Source: a virus. Taken from it: a stretch of 41,853 nt of DNA. Under the pieces are notes generated by a model. The model ran no database searches, was not told the DNA's origin, and saw only the letters and a list, made by a program, of their open reading frames with translations. Below, piece after piece: positions 24,995 to 32,618 of this stretch (position 1 is the stretch's first letter; every line of letters starts with the position of its first letter). Where the stretch lies: IMG/VR virus record IMGVR_UViG_3300013136_000016, positions 1 to 41,853 of that record; one strand, written 5' to 3'. The translations under genes were made by a program, and so were the position numbers.

Positions 24995-25004
24995 GATAAA
25001 TAAT
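24995..25004 (+). promoter_or_regulatory. T4-like late promoter element (GATAAATAAT)
   Basis: TTGGATAAATAATTCC, 18 bases before the ATG of the HNH endonuclease gene and just after the primase stop. Confidence 0.6.
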
Positions 25005-25022
25005 TCCAAATAATAGGTTCGA

Positions 25023-25724
25023 ATGCCAGCTAAAATACTTTTCCGGGAGAATATTACGTCTGAAGTTATCAGATTATACGTAGATGAATTTTTTAATTGT
25101 TGTCAAATAGCTCGAAATTTGCATTTGAAACCCCATCAAGTTACTACCATATTAAAACGTAATGAAATAGCAATTGAAAAAATTGAAAAAAAGTCCAACC
25201 GAAAATATCGTAATCTAACGGACTCTACAAAAGATAAAATATCTAAAAGTTTACTCGGAAAACCTAGTGGCAGGTTAGGTAAAAGTATGTCACTTAGACA
25301 TAAATATAATAATATCAAGTCTCAATTGAGAATGCCAACGCTAAAATTGGAACAGTATTCAAATTATGATAAACTTAGATTTATTTTTCAATGGATTTGC
25401 CCATTACGAACTAGTAAAACTAACGATGAAAATTACGATTATGGGCAATCATATATTGAAAAGTTTATAGAAAAATTCTACAATGATGAGTATTTCAATG
25501 AATTATATGATTCTTGGGTAAACACTAATAACAATAAGTTAATACGCCCAACCATAGACCATATAATTCCTAGAGCTAGAGGCGGAACTAATCATTTAGA
25601 TAATCTACAGATTTTATCGTGGTTTGAAAATAGAGCCAAGGGAGATATGACCGAAGAGGAATGGAAACTCTTTAAGATAAATCATAATATCACGTGCGAT
25701 CTTTTTAGACTTTCTGATAAATAG
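25023..25724 (+). CDS. HNH homing endonuclease between primase and gp4
   Basis: 233 residues, AT-rich. Residues 1-60 are a helix-turn-helix (EVIRLYVDEFFNCCQIARNL, with KPHQVTTILKRN), KISKSLLGKPSGRLGKS is a NUMOD3-type DNA-binding repeat, and near the C-terminus TIDHIIPRARGGTNHLDNLQ is the HNH nuclease motif (D-H-I-x-P-x-x-x-G-G-x-x-x-x-x-N-L-Q). Free-standing: the gene sits between two host genes without disrupting either. The first 300 bases of the following gp4 gene are also AT-rich, consistent with flanking DNA carried in with the endonuclease. Confidence 0.85.
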   Translation: MPAKILFRENITSEVIRLYVDEFFNCCQIARNLHLKPHQVTTILKRNEIAIEKIEKKSNRKYRNLTDSTKDKISKSLLGKPSGRLGKSMSLRHKYNNIKSQLRMPTLKLEQYSNYDKLRFIFQWICPLRTSKTNDENYDYGQSYIEKFIEKFYNDEYFNELYDSWVNTNNNKLIRPTIDHIIPRARGGTNHLDNLQILSWFENRAKGDMTEEEWKLFKINHNITCDLFRLSDK

Positions 25725-25725
25725 T
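25716..25725 (+). promoter_or_regulatory. Possible late promoter element (GATAAATAGT)
   Basis: It overlaps the last codons of the HNH gene and lies 3 bases before the GTG start of gp4. This is too close for a normal leader, so it is weaker than the other copies. Confidence 0.35.
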
Positions 25726-25728
25726 ATT

Positions 25729-26241
25729 GTGCACACACCTAAAACTAATACGATCAAAGATTTTCTAAAACCTAGAAATGGCTTGCGCCTTCCTAGACAG
25801 GGTTATTATAAGCCAATTTATCCAGAAAAATATATAGGACGTTTAGATCAAATTATTTTTCGAAGTTCTTGGGAATTTCGATTCTTGAAATGGTGTGATT
25901 TGAATCCACAGATCAAAAATTATGCTAGTGAACCGATTCCAATTCCATTTTTTAATCCGCTAGACAAAAGAGTTCATAAATATTATGTAGATTTCTACGT
26001 TAAGATAATTGGGCAAGACGGAAAGGAAAGTGAATACTTATTAGAGGTGAAGCCCAATAAGTACATAACTCCCCCGAAAGCTCCAGAACGAATGACGGAC
26101 AAGCAGACCGCAAATTACGTTTGGGCTGCAAAACAGTACATAGTGAATCAGGCGAAATTCGAAGCTGCCAAAGCGTTTGCTGAGCAAAAGGGAGTTAAAT
26201 TCGGGATCATTACTGAAAACTTTCTGTTCAAATCCATATAA
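25729..26241 (+). CDS. Head completion nuclease, T4 gp4-like
   Basis: 170 residues, GTG start. The core is well conserved with gp4 of T4-like phages: GYYKPIYPEKYIGRLDQIIF then RSSWEFRFLKWCDLNPQI, YASEPIPIPFFNPLDKRVHK, YYVDFYVKI and YLLEVKP. The pattern 'S-S-W-E-x-r-f...W-S/A-S-E-x-i-x-I-P-y...h-x-Y-x-x-D-f...E-x-K-p' is a restriction-endonuclease-like fold with a D/E-x-K site. gp4 completes DNA-filled heads before tail joining. The gene's 5' half is AT-rich like the adjacent HNH gene, whereas from about 26030 onward it has the genome's usual composition. Confidence 0.85.
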   Translation: MHTPKTNTIKDFLKPRNGLRLPRQGYYKPIYPEKYIGRLDQIIFRSSWEFRFLKWCDLNPQIKNYASEPIPIPFFNPLDKRVHKYYVDFYVKIIGQDGKESEYLLEVKPNKYITPPKAPERMTDKQTANYVWAAKQYIVNQAKFEAAKAFAEQKGVKFGIITENFLFKSI

Positions 26242-26249
26242 AAGAAGTA

Positions 26250-26909
26250 ATGAAACTTAAAGTCATAAAAGAGTTCACAGATACCGGCGAAATCGCACCG
26301 TTTCCAGAAGAGGGAACAGCGTACTATTTCGATAACGATAGGGTGCAAATCAATTACGCTAGGCTAATTCCAGGATACTTTTACACGTTCGTTTCGGTTT
26401 CGTCATTCTCGGAGGACGATCTTCCGAGTCTTGACGAGTACCAAGTTGGACTGCTTGATGGAAGGAAGCCGAAAAAACCGTACTTCGATAGAAGGCCGAT
26501 CATTCTGTCGCTTGGACAGGAGGGGCCAATGGAAGTCGGGTTGAACGTCAAGCTAATGCCGTTTAACTTAAGGAGATGGTTTCTTCAGAAGTATTTGAAG
26601 CACATATTTCCGACGATGCTAAAGCTCGTGGATAGCACTGGCGATCTGGCGCATGTGAACAACCGTATAAGAATGCAAGAATCTGCACCCTTGCATTCCA
26701 TCAATCGACAATTCGTAAAGACTGCTTCCGAACAAACGGGTCTTAAATTAGAATTCCTGGTTGATAAATATACAAGAGGTGAGATGGGGAATCCATTAGC
26801 TCTAATCGATTGGGACCAAATTATTAAAATGGGTCGATGCAATTACATGCACGATAAATCAATCGCTTCTAAAACTCCAATCTTCTACTTCTTGACAAAA
26901 TTTACATGA
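26250..26909 (+). CDS. Hypothetical virion-associated protein between gp4 and portal
   Basis: 219 residues. A central stretch, YFDRRPIILSLGQEGPMEVG then LNVKLMPFNLRRWFL, is a recurrent pattern in T4-like structural proteins ('Y-D-x-x-P-l-i-l-x-l-g...G-l-N-l-x-l-x-P-x-x-x-R'). Its role is unknown to me. The end has tandem stops TGA TAA and overlaps nothing; the portal ATG follows 6 bases on. The part after about 26757 is again richer in AT. Confidence 0.55.
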   Translation: MKLKVIKEFTDTGEIAPFPEEGTAYYFDNDRVQINYARLIPGYFYTFVSVSSFSEDDLPSLDEYQVGLLDGRKPKKPYFDRRPIILSLGQEGPMEVGLNVKLMPFNLRRWFLQKYLKHIFPTMLKLVDSTGDLAHVNNRIRMQESAPLHSINRQFVKTASEQTGLKLEFLVDKYTRGEMGNPLALIDWDQIIKMGRCNYMHDKSIASKTPIFYFLTKFT

Positions 26910-26915
26910 TAATGC

Positions 26916-28610
26916 ATGGCAGGATTTTTAGAAGGTAATCCAATGAAATCGCTCAAGTCCAGGTTAACGGAATTGAGCAGGTTCGGCCTTAAATACGATG
27001 ACCTCCTCATTAAGAACTCTCAGGCGATCGGTTTTATCGAAAGCCAATTGGGAGGATCAGGTGGAGGCTTCGCAACCGACGATTTAATGAGGGCCACCGT
27101 AGCCCTAGCAGATACCACTTCGGCACTGAAGACGAAGGCTATCGCCTTCTTTCAGATGGATTACGTTACGAAACGTGAACGTTTGAGGGACATAGCTTCC
27201 AGTGGAGAAATCGAGTTCGTTCTCGAAACAATAACAGACGATGCAATCGTTTACGATCCGGACAATCGCTTCTGTTATGCGAACGACCTTATCGGAGAAA
27301 TGCAGTACCTCGGAGACAACAAAAAGAACCGTCTCGAGTACCAAGAACGTATCGTCAATGCTTACAATACAGCATTCTCGAAAATTTACAGTCGCTGGGG
27401 ATTCGATCAAGGAATTTCTGCATGGCAGTACTTCTACCAGTGGTTGATCGAGGGACACCTAACGTTCGAAATCATTTACGATAACATTCTGAAGCCAACC
27501 GAGATCATCGGTTTCAAGGAACTTGACCCGGCAAGCCTCTATCCGGAACTGAAAAAGGATAATGAGGGCAAGATGGTCCTCATGTGGTCCCAGCGTGATC
27601 CTCTTACTAAGCAAATAAGAACATTAGCCGACTCACAGATCATTTACATATCGTACTCGAATCACATGAGGACGAAACGTGTAAGCTTCGTTGAACGTTT
27701 GGTGAGATCTTTCAACATGTTGAGGATCATTGAGCACTCGAAGGTCATTTGGCACACGATGCATGCTCCAATTCGATTGGTTACTACCGTTCCTATCGGA
27801 ACCAAGTCAATGCAGAAAGCCAAGGAGGACGTTCGTGAGTTCACGAACACCCTGAAGGAAGATATTTACTTCGACGGCGAATCTGGCGAACTGAAAGTCG
27901 ACGGAAAGCCGAGCATTCTGTTCTACAAGAACTACGTCGTTCCAGTAAATGACCAGCAACAGCAAGTAAAGATAGAACCTTTGGAATATGTCGGTCCAAA
28001 CCTGTCCGGTTCAGAACTCTTGAAGTACTTTCATGAAAAACTGAAGATGGACTCGAAAATTCCTAACTCCAGGTACACTGAGGGGGGCGGAACGTTCACC
28101 TTGTCAACGGAAGGTATTTCCAGGGAAGAAATTCGCTACAACAAATTCATTTTGCGTCTGCGTTCAGCTTACAAGGAGCTCATCACGAAACCTTTGTACT
28201 TGCAAATGTGCATGGACGTGAAGGAATTGAGAAATGATCCAAAATTCAAGAACTCTATTGGCGTAACTTGGTACGATGATAACGTATTCGAGGAAATCAA
28301 GAATCAGGATCTCCTGAACAAGAGGATCGCAGCAATCAACGCTCTCAAAGCAATCACTAATGACGAGAACAAGTCGTACTTCTCTTCCGACTTCTTGGTA
28401 AGGGAATACTTGAAGCTTAGCGATCAGGTAATTCAAAAGAATGCCGATTACTTGGCTAAATCAAAGGGTAAAACGTCTGAGGGACAACCAGCAGAGGTCG
28501 AAGTTCCAGCTGGAGGTCCTCTTCCAACCCCGGCTCCTCCACCGGAAAATCCTGAAGAAGCTGGTGGCGAAACCAAGAGCGAAATGGGAACTCCAGAAGG
28601 AGGTCTCTAA
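26916..28610 (+). CDS. Portal vertex protein, T4 gp20-like
   Basis: 564 residues (T4 gp20 is 524). FQMDYVTKRERLRDIASSGE and LETITDDAIVYDPDN near the start, FEIIYDNILKPTEIIGFKEL then DPASLYPELKKDN, and QIIYISYSN in the middle follow the T4 portal pattern (residues 'R..l...A..peI...vd.ivdeaiv', 'G...Y..id..nP..Gi.eL..idP'). The C-terminus is a Pro/Glu-rich tail (VPAGGPLPTPAPPPENPEEA). It forms the dodecameric ring through which DNA is packed. It is the last plus-strand gene before the convergent tail operon. Confidence 0.8.
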   Translation: MAGFLEGNPMKSLKSRLTELSRFGLKYDDLLIKNSQAIGFIESQLGGSGGGFATDDLMRATVALADTTSALKTKAIAFFQMDYVTKRERLRDIASSGEIEFVLETITDDAIVYDPDNRFCYANDLIGEMQYLGDNKKNRLEYQERIVNAYNTAFSKIYSRWGFDQGISAWQYFYQWLIEGHLTFEIIYDNILKPTEIIGFKELDPASLYPELKKDNEGKMVLMWSQRDPLTKQIRTLADSQIIYISYSNHMRTKRVSFVERLVRSFNMLRIIEHSKVIWHTMHAPIRLVTTVPIGTKSMQKAKEDVREFTNTLKEDIYFDGESGELKVDGKPSILFYKNYVVPVNDQQQQVKIEPLEYVGPNLSGSELLKYFHEKLKMDSKIPNSRYTEGGGTFTLSTEGISREEIRYNKFILRLRSAYKELITKPLYLQMCMDVKELRNDPKFKNSIGVTWYDDNVFEEIKNQDLLNKRIAAINALKAITNDENKSYFSSDFLVREYLKLSDQVIQKNADYLAKSKGKTSEGQPAEVEVPAGGPLPTPAPPPENPEEAGGETKSEMGTPEGGL

Positions 28611-28678
28611 TGGGAGCAAAGAAACAAGGTAAAAAAAGCAGGACGAGATATTCGTTCTGCCATTTTTATGAGCACTAA
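28610..28678 (+). CDS. Possible 22-residue peptide after portal
   Basis: ATG overlaps the portal stop (TAATG) and follows AGGAGG by 6 bases, although those bases also encode the end of the portal. The peptide (MGAKKQGKKSRTRYSFCHFY EH) is basic. A terminator hairpin lies inside it, so it may be only leftover reading frame. Confidence 0.25.
   Translation: MGAKKQGKKSRTRYSFCHFYEH
28638..28667 (+). terminator. Rho-independent terminator after the portal gene
   Basis: GCAGGACGA and TCGTTCTGC pair with one G-T wobble across the loop GATAT, followed by CATTTTT. It stops the long plus-strand replication-portal transcript before the convergent gp25 gene. Confidence 0.75.
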
Positions 28679-28737
28679 CCTTAATAAGTTGGGTAAATTC
28701 AAACAGCCGAATCACGTGGTGAAGGCTGATCCGGAGG

Positions 28738-29112
28738 TTAATCCTCGTACAGGGCTGCAAACGACCTCTTGCCATTGATAGAAATATCCAGGCCCAATCC
28801 GACCTTGAACATGTCGGAAACATCGTCCAAATTGAATGCGGTTGGAACTATTTCGTACTGCTTTGCTAGCATAACGTAGTTCTGTATCTGTTCGGACGCT
28901 TCTTTTTCCAATAAGTCTATTGGGTATCCCTCGAATTCGAAAAGGTACTTAGTTGCGTCCAACCCAAACATCGGTTCTCCCAAAACTTCTCCCTTTTTCG
29001 TCAGGATCGTCATTCGAACTTGCGTAATGGTGTTCTCGATGTCGTTTTTTGACTCGAAAACGTCCGCTATGAAGTTCGGATCGGTTGCTTCCCTGAAATA
29101 GAAATCTGTCAT
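28738..29112 (-). CDS. Baseplate wedge protein, gp25-like
   Basis: 124 residues (T4 gp25 132). DIENTITQVRMTILTKKGEV then LGEPMFGLDATKYLFEFEG is the gp25/gpW family signature: 'aI..si..lL.T..ge...p.fG.dl..ylFe'. A short ending (DISINGKRSFAALYED) follows. In T4, gp25 is part of the conserved wedge core that starts sheath polymerisation. Its start overlaps the neck/tail-like gene by one base. Confidence 0.8.
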   Translation of the reverse strand: MTDFYFREATDPNFIADVFESKNDIENTITQVRMTILTKKGEVLGEPMFGLDATKYLFEFEGYPIDLLEKEASEQIQNYVMLAKQYEIVPTAFNLDDVSDMFKVGLGLDISINGKRSFAALYED

Positions 29113-29846
29113 TAGAAGTGGACTAAGTAGAGCCAGTCAGGCGTATTTTCGCCCTTCATCATTTCCAAAACTGCCGTGAATTCAGCATCAGCCTTGGTGA
29201 CGAAGGTATTGTAATTAGGTCTGATACCTCCAGGTAGGTTGAAGTCAAAACTAGTGAGCAATTCTCCCAATCTTACTTTTGCTTTTGCCCTGGTGTACCT
29301 CTGGAACATTTCGTCCTCGTAAAGGTACTGCTCGTCGATTTTCTTAGCCACTTGCATGACCATTTTGGTTGTTGGCGTTCTACCCGTTATGGAAACGCAC
29401 TTGGTGTTCTTATTGTAATCGAATGCTATCGTATCAAGAATGAAATTCTTCGTGATGTCAAGGAATGAGAATAGAACCGTACGATACACCAGAGATTCTC
29501 CAATGAATGGAGTCAAAAAGACTTCGGATCCGATGAATTTGTTGTCCGCGAAGTCACAGTCAATGGTTCCGAATATGGAATTTCCCTTAGGTTCCTTTAC
29601 TTCATAAACGAACTGAACGCAGTCCGGCATTCTGATGGTACGGGACTGTTTGAACCTATCGTTCGAAAGAAGTTCGTTCGGTATGAGCAAGTATCGAGGC
29701 TCTACCGCATGTCTCCAATTATCGTAGAAGTACCGTTCGGCGTTAATAATGACACGTTCTATTTCCGCATCCGGGATCGAATACGGCAGAGCCTTTGCCA
29801 AGGTAAGTTCGTTCTTGATGTCAATTAAAAGTTCGGCTCTTGTCAT
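29112..29846 (-). CDS. Virion neck/tail-type structural protein
   Basis: 244 residues. ELLIDIKNELTLAKALPYSI then PDAEIERVIINAERYFYDNW is typical of a T4-like structural protein that occurs next to gp25 or neck genes ('ipd.eI.rII..A...f'), followed by RTIRMPDCVQFVYEVKEPKG and a C-terminal GELLTSFDFNLPGGIRPNYN. I do not have a firm gp number for it; a neck or tail-tube-adaptor role is inferred from context and abundance in similar phages. Confidence 0.55.
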   Translation of the reverse strand: MTRAELLIDIKNELTLAKALPYSIPDAEIERVIINAERYFYDNWRHAVEPRYLLIPNELLSNDRFKQSRTIRMPDCVQFVYEVKEPKGNSIFGTIDCDFADNKFIGSEVFLTPFIGESLVYRTVLFSFLDITKNFILDTIAFDYNKNTKCVSITGRTPTTKMVMQVAKKIDEQYLYEDEMFQRYTRAKAKVRLGELLTSFDFNLPGGIRPNYNTFVTKADAEFTAVLEMMKGENTPDWLYLVHF

Positions 29847-29859
29847 TACGTTAGTATTT

Positions 29860-30324
29860 TTATTCTTCTGATCCTGGAGCTGCCATTGGCTGCCCTGCTG
29901 GGTTTCCGCCTATTCCTGGAGTGTTCTGAGCAGCCTGTGTTGCGGTCGGAGCGGCGGTTGTCGTTTGTGTAGTAGACTTCGCCTGCTCTGCTGCTAATTG
30001 CTGTTCGAACTGATTCTCTTGTAACCGCAGATCGTTGTAATCCTTCTGTGCCTTAGTTAAAGTTTCCAAAGCTTGCTGGATCTTCGGCTTCAGAGCGTTC
30101 AACTGAGTTACGATAGCATTCACATCCTCATTTATAGGATTTTCGACAGTTGCCGAATAGTCGGGCTTGTTTGTGGTTAGAGTAGTTAAATCCGCTCTTT
30201 TGACCTGGTCCACGAACTTTTCCTTCTTCTGTGGGTCGACGTTATCGCCTTTCAGAGCAGTTTTTGGATCCTGCAAGGTGTCTGTTTTTGCGAACTGGTC
30301 GAAATTCATTACTTTATCTGACAT
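29860..30324 (-). CDS. Small helical protein with N-terminal head motif
   Basis: 154 residues. N-terminus MSDKVMNFDQFAKTDTLQD has Phe8 and Phe11 at exactly the positions seen in two other proteins of this window, though without a clear x-x-E cut site. The middle is a coiled coil (LNALKPKIQQALETLTKAQK DYNDL) and the end is Thr/Ala/Gly-rich. Core or cargo protein by motif; no enzymatic feature. Confidence 0.55.
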   Translation of the reverse strand: MSDKVMNFDQFAKTDTLQDPKTALKGDNVDPQKKEKFVDQVKRADLTTLTTNKPDYSATVENPINEDVNAIVTQLNALKPKIQQALETLTKAQKDYNDLRLQENQFEQQLAAEQAKSTTQTTTAAPTATQAAQNTPGIGGNPAGQPMAAPGSEE

Positions 30325-30341
30325 GTGATTCGATACTTTTT

Positions 30342-30351
30342 GTTATTTATT
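30342..30351 (-). promoter_or_regulatory. T4-like late promoter element (AATAAATAAC)
   Basis: Minus-strand ATCAAATAAATAACAAAAAG, 17 bases before the ATG of the 154-residue gene; it overlaps the stop codon of the upstream nucleotidyltransferase gene. Confidence 0.65.
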
Positions 30352-31092
30352 TGATCCTCCTTCTAGGTACTCAGCGAAAGATTTAACGTGCTTCTTTTTG
30401 GTCAATTCTCCAGGGTTCCGTCTGAACTGGGTCACGTTATTTGCAGGATTCAAATCCCATCTGGAATAAGGAGCAGAATTCGTCCATTGAGTAGGAATCG
30501 CTCCGAGATTGGTGCTTATTGGAGTTGGAGAAACGTTAGGGTCGGTTTCCTGATTGAACGAATCGGCTGGGATAGAATAGGTTCCGCTCGCTTCTTCGTT
30601 CACTATTTTCCATAGTTTTTCCTTGTCCACTTGTCTTGGCAATGCCGCAAAGAATTTTTCCTTGTCCATGTTCTTAATAAATTTTCGCATGTCGGTACCA
30701 GATACACCCTCAGGTCTCTTAGTAGTAATGCGGTTGATTTTCCCTATTCCCCCAGAAAAACGTTCGACAGTATCGAACCTGTTCATATCAGAGTCAAGAG
30801 AATATATGTTGAGCGTGACGTTCCGGGCGTCCTTGCTTTTTCCCAACAGGTCGATGAATTCGTAGGCTGTTTTTACTGGAGAACCTTCGGCCAGGTTGAT
30901 CTTCACAGATTTATCGTCCTTGAAGTACTCCTTTAGGATCTGCACGGCCATCGCTCCAGTCACGCCGTCCATTTCGATAGGAGAAACGAAGACCTGAGTC
31001 TCGTCGTTCTGCTTAGCTATCTTTTTGATGGCTTCGTAATGACCGACATGAGGTGGCTTGAACTTGCCAGTGATGATCCCGACCTTCTTCAT
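30343..31092 (-). CDS. Cytidylyltransferase-like nucleotidyltransferase with C-terminal head motif
   Basis: 249 residues. GIITGKFKPPHVGHYEAIKK carries HVGH (15-18) and a basic lysine; EGVSGTDMRKF (129-138) is the ISGTxxR motif that binds nucleotide phosphates. So the catalytic fold looks intact, as in NMN adenylyltransferase or related enzymes that join a nucleoside monophosphate to a phosphorylated substrate. A low-complexity Asn/Pro/Thr stretch and then VKSFAEYLEGGSNK at the extreme C-terminus follow, another copy of the head motif (Y-L-E-G). It is a paralogue of the C-terminal half of the ligase fusion (compare GVSGTDMRKFIKNMDKEKFF with GVKDSIMTSVKDNDYQSFKS). Confidence 0.7.
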   Translation of the reverse strand: MKKVGIITGKFKPPHVGHYEAIKKIAKQNDETQVFVSPIEMDGVTGAMAVQILKEYFKDDKSVKINLAEGSPVKTAYEFIDLLGKSKDARNVTLNIYSLDSDMNRFDTVERFSGGIGKINRITTKRPEGVSGTDMRKFIKNMDKEKFFAALPRQVDKEKLWKIVNEEASGTYSIPADSFNQETDPNVSPTPISTNLGAIPTQWTNSAPYSRWDLNPANNVTQFRRNPGELTKKKHVKSFAEYLEGGSNK

Positions 31093-31098
31093 TCGCAG

Positions 31099-31635
31099 TT
31101 AGACTTTTAGGTTCTGTGAAGCTCTTATCAAGCATTCTGCCATGTAATGAGTGCATTCCTTTAGGAACGTCTCGTACGTTTGATTAGGATCTTCTGAGGT
31201 CTCGTAAATGTGAGCTTCTTTGATCAAAACCTCATTACAGATCTGCTTGATTGCGGTCTTTGCATTTTCCGATAACGTGTCCGGATGGTCTGAACAACCC
31301 TCGCAAGGCTGAGCCATTTCTTCAGGTTCCTTTAGCATGTCCTCTTCGTTCATTTCTTCTGTATCATCGTCCTGATCTTCTCCGATTGGAGTTTCAGAAA
31401 CGTTAGCCTGAAAATCCTGAAAGCTTTCGAAAACTTTGTGACTTTCATGATGATTCGAGGAGCCTTCTTTGTGGCTCGTTCTTTGTGTTGTCATTGATTC
31501 GCTCTTTTTTTGATTTTCGGCTGAGTCCTCACACGGAAGCTGTTCCTCAGTTAGAGTAGCGGTTTCGTCGGCAATGCCTTGACCGAACTTCTTTAATACG
31601 AATTCAGGGAGGTTGAATTTTCCGAATTTCCCCAT
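31099..31635 (-). CDS. Acidic hypothetical protein with head-like motif
   Basis: 178 residues. A low-complexity, His/Ser-rich middle (SHKEGSSNHHESHKVFESF QDFQ) contains F-x-x-F (72-75), then an acidic run (GEDQDDDTEEMNEEDMLKEP) and a helical C-terminus (ETFLKECTHYMAECLIRASQ). The acidic run is reminiscent of small acidic prohead core proteins. No enzymatic motif. Late-promoter-like element directly upstream. Confidence 0.5.
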   Translation of the reverse strand: MGKFGKFNLPEFVLKKFGQGIADETATLTEEQLPCEDSAENQKKSESMTTQRTSHKEGSSNHHESHKVFESFQDFQANVSETPIGEDQDDDTEEMNEEDMLKEPEEMAQPCEGCSDHPDTLSENAKTAIKQICNEVLIKEAHIYETSEDPNQTYETFLKECTHYMAECLIRASQNLKV

Positions 31636-31653
31636 TTACTTCAGATATTTATG

Positions 31654-31663
31654 GTTATTTATC
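31654..31663 (-). promoter_or_regulatory. T4-like late promoter element (GATAAATAAC)
   Basis: Minus-strand CGGATAAATAACC, 18 bases before ATG at 31635. A near-perfect hairpin (GAAGAAG-ATAA-CTTCTTC) lies immediately upstream. Confidence 0.65.
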
Positions 31664-31757
31664 CGAAGAAGTTATCTTCTTCCGGACAAAATCCGTATAG
31701 CGTCAGCCATATTTGTTAGGGTGGAAGACTTTATGCGAGAGTAGGAAATAAGAAGGT

Positions 31758-31994
31758 TCAATTCCTTTTGAAAATCGATAAGTTTATTGTCCCTCTACTT
31801 ATCGTTGGATTAGGACTTGGCTTGAAATTAACAATACCTGTCATTATACTATCGCCAATGATAGTAAGAATTTCGTCGTCCGTTAAATTAAGGTTCTCTA
31901 AGTAAACACCAGCCTCGTAATGATCATGTGATCGGTCTGAACTGGGACCATGTCAGTATCCGCTCCAACAGCTTATTCCACTAGTTCCTTGCAT
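31758..31994 (-). pseudogene. Frame-disrupted small ORF after the outer-membrane gene
   Basis: ATG at 31994 lies one base after the outer-membrane gene stop and its frame runs to 31758, with one TGA at codon 14. After it the text looks like a real protein (HDHYEAGVYLENLNLTDDEI then LTIIGDSIMTGIVNF). An alternative start, ATG at 31948, gives MVPVQTDH and would enter the same frame if one base were missing near 31930. The rest of the 31636-31757 gap holds only a 12-residue ORF (MADAIRILSGRR, 31672-31710), a hairpin and the promoter element. Confidence 0.4.
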
Positions 31995-31995
31995 G

Positions 31996-32616
31996 TTAGT
32001 ATGCGCCTAATTTTATCGAGAAGTCAAGTGCCACGTTATTCAATGGTTCGTACGTTGGAACGTATCGCCATGATGGCCCGCATGAGATGCGAAGCTTCTT
32101 TAGCACGTTTATTTCTACGCGAGCTCCGACCGTGAGAACGAAGAACGCTTCCGATTGTAATTTCATTTGGCCGGTGGTCCAGTACTGAGCCGTTTCCGAC
32201 ATGTAGTAAGAGACTCCGCCTGCACCAATCACGACCGGTACGGTCAAATGAATTAGGAATTTTGAGAAGAAAGTAGGTTCCAATAACAGTCCGCCGTACC
32301 CGTAGTACTTCTTTATGTTGTAATACGTGTATCCATGAGGAACCAGAGCGTAAATTTCCGAAGGTATTCTCGGATCGACTATGAACTGACCGGTAAGCCC
32401 AATGGAGAACACGTGATTCACAGTTGCTCCAAGAGTTCCTCCCAATCCCCAAACGGTCTTGTCATTGGCCCAGGATAGGGAACCGTCGAAAGAAAAGTAA
32501 CAGTTGACTACCGTAGGATCCGGAGAACTGTTGAATAACGTTGCTGAACCCTGTTCGGTCTGTGCAGCCGAAGCTAAAGATAATAGGAACAGAAAAACGA
32601 TCAGAATCTTTTTCAT
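31996..32616 (-). CDS. Secreted outer-membrane beta-barrel protein
   Basis: 206 residues. The N-terminus MKKILIVFLFLLSLASAA is a classical signal peptide: two Lys, a Leu-rich core, then SAA with cleavage before Gln19 (QTEQ). The mature part is alternating strands with aromatic ends (YFSFDGSLSWANDKTVWGLG, GATVNHVFSIGLTGQF, FFVLTVGARVEINVLKKLRI) and ends in VALDFSIKLGAY, typical of an 8-stranded outer-membrane barrel. Gln right after the cut is a Bacteroidota habit. A phage making a host-type outer-membrane protein may alter surface receptors (superinfection exclusion) or envelope stress; that is inference. It follows the ClpC-like gene by 2 bases. Confidence 0.75.
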   Translation of the reverse strand: MKKILIVFLFLLSLASAAQTEQGSATLFNSSPDPTVVNCYFSFDGSLSWANDKTVWGLGGTLGATVNHVFSIGLTGQFIVDPRIPSEIYALVPHGYTYYNIKKYYGYGGLLLEPTFFSKFLIHLTVPVVIGAGGVSYYMSETAQYWTTGQMKLQSEAFFVLTVGARVEINVLKKLRISCGPSWRYVPTYEPLNNVALDFSIKLGAY

Positions 32617-32618
32617 AT

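Noticed and set aside
31751-31767. tRNA T-arm-like sequence GAAGG TTCAATT CCTTT
   Set aside because: No matching acceptor or anticodon stem was found upstream; pairing of the would-be acceptor has a mismatch and wobbles, and the same bases are part of a coding-like minus frame.
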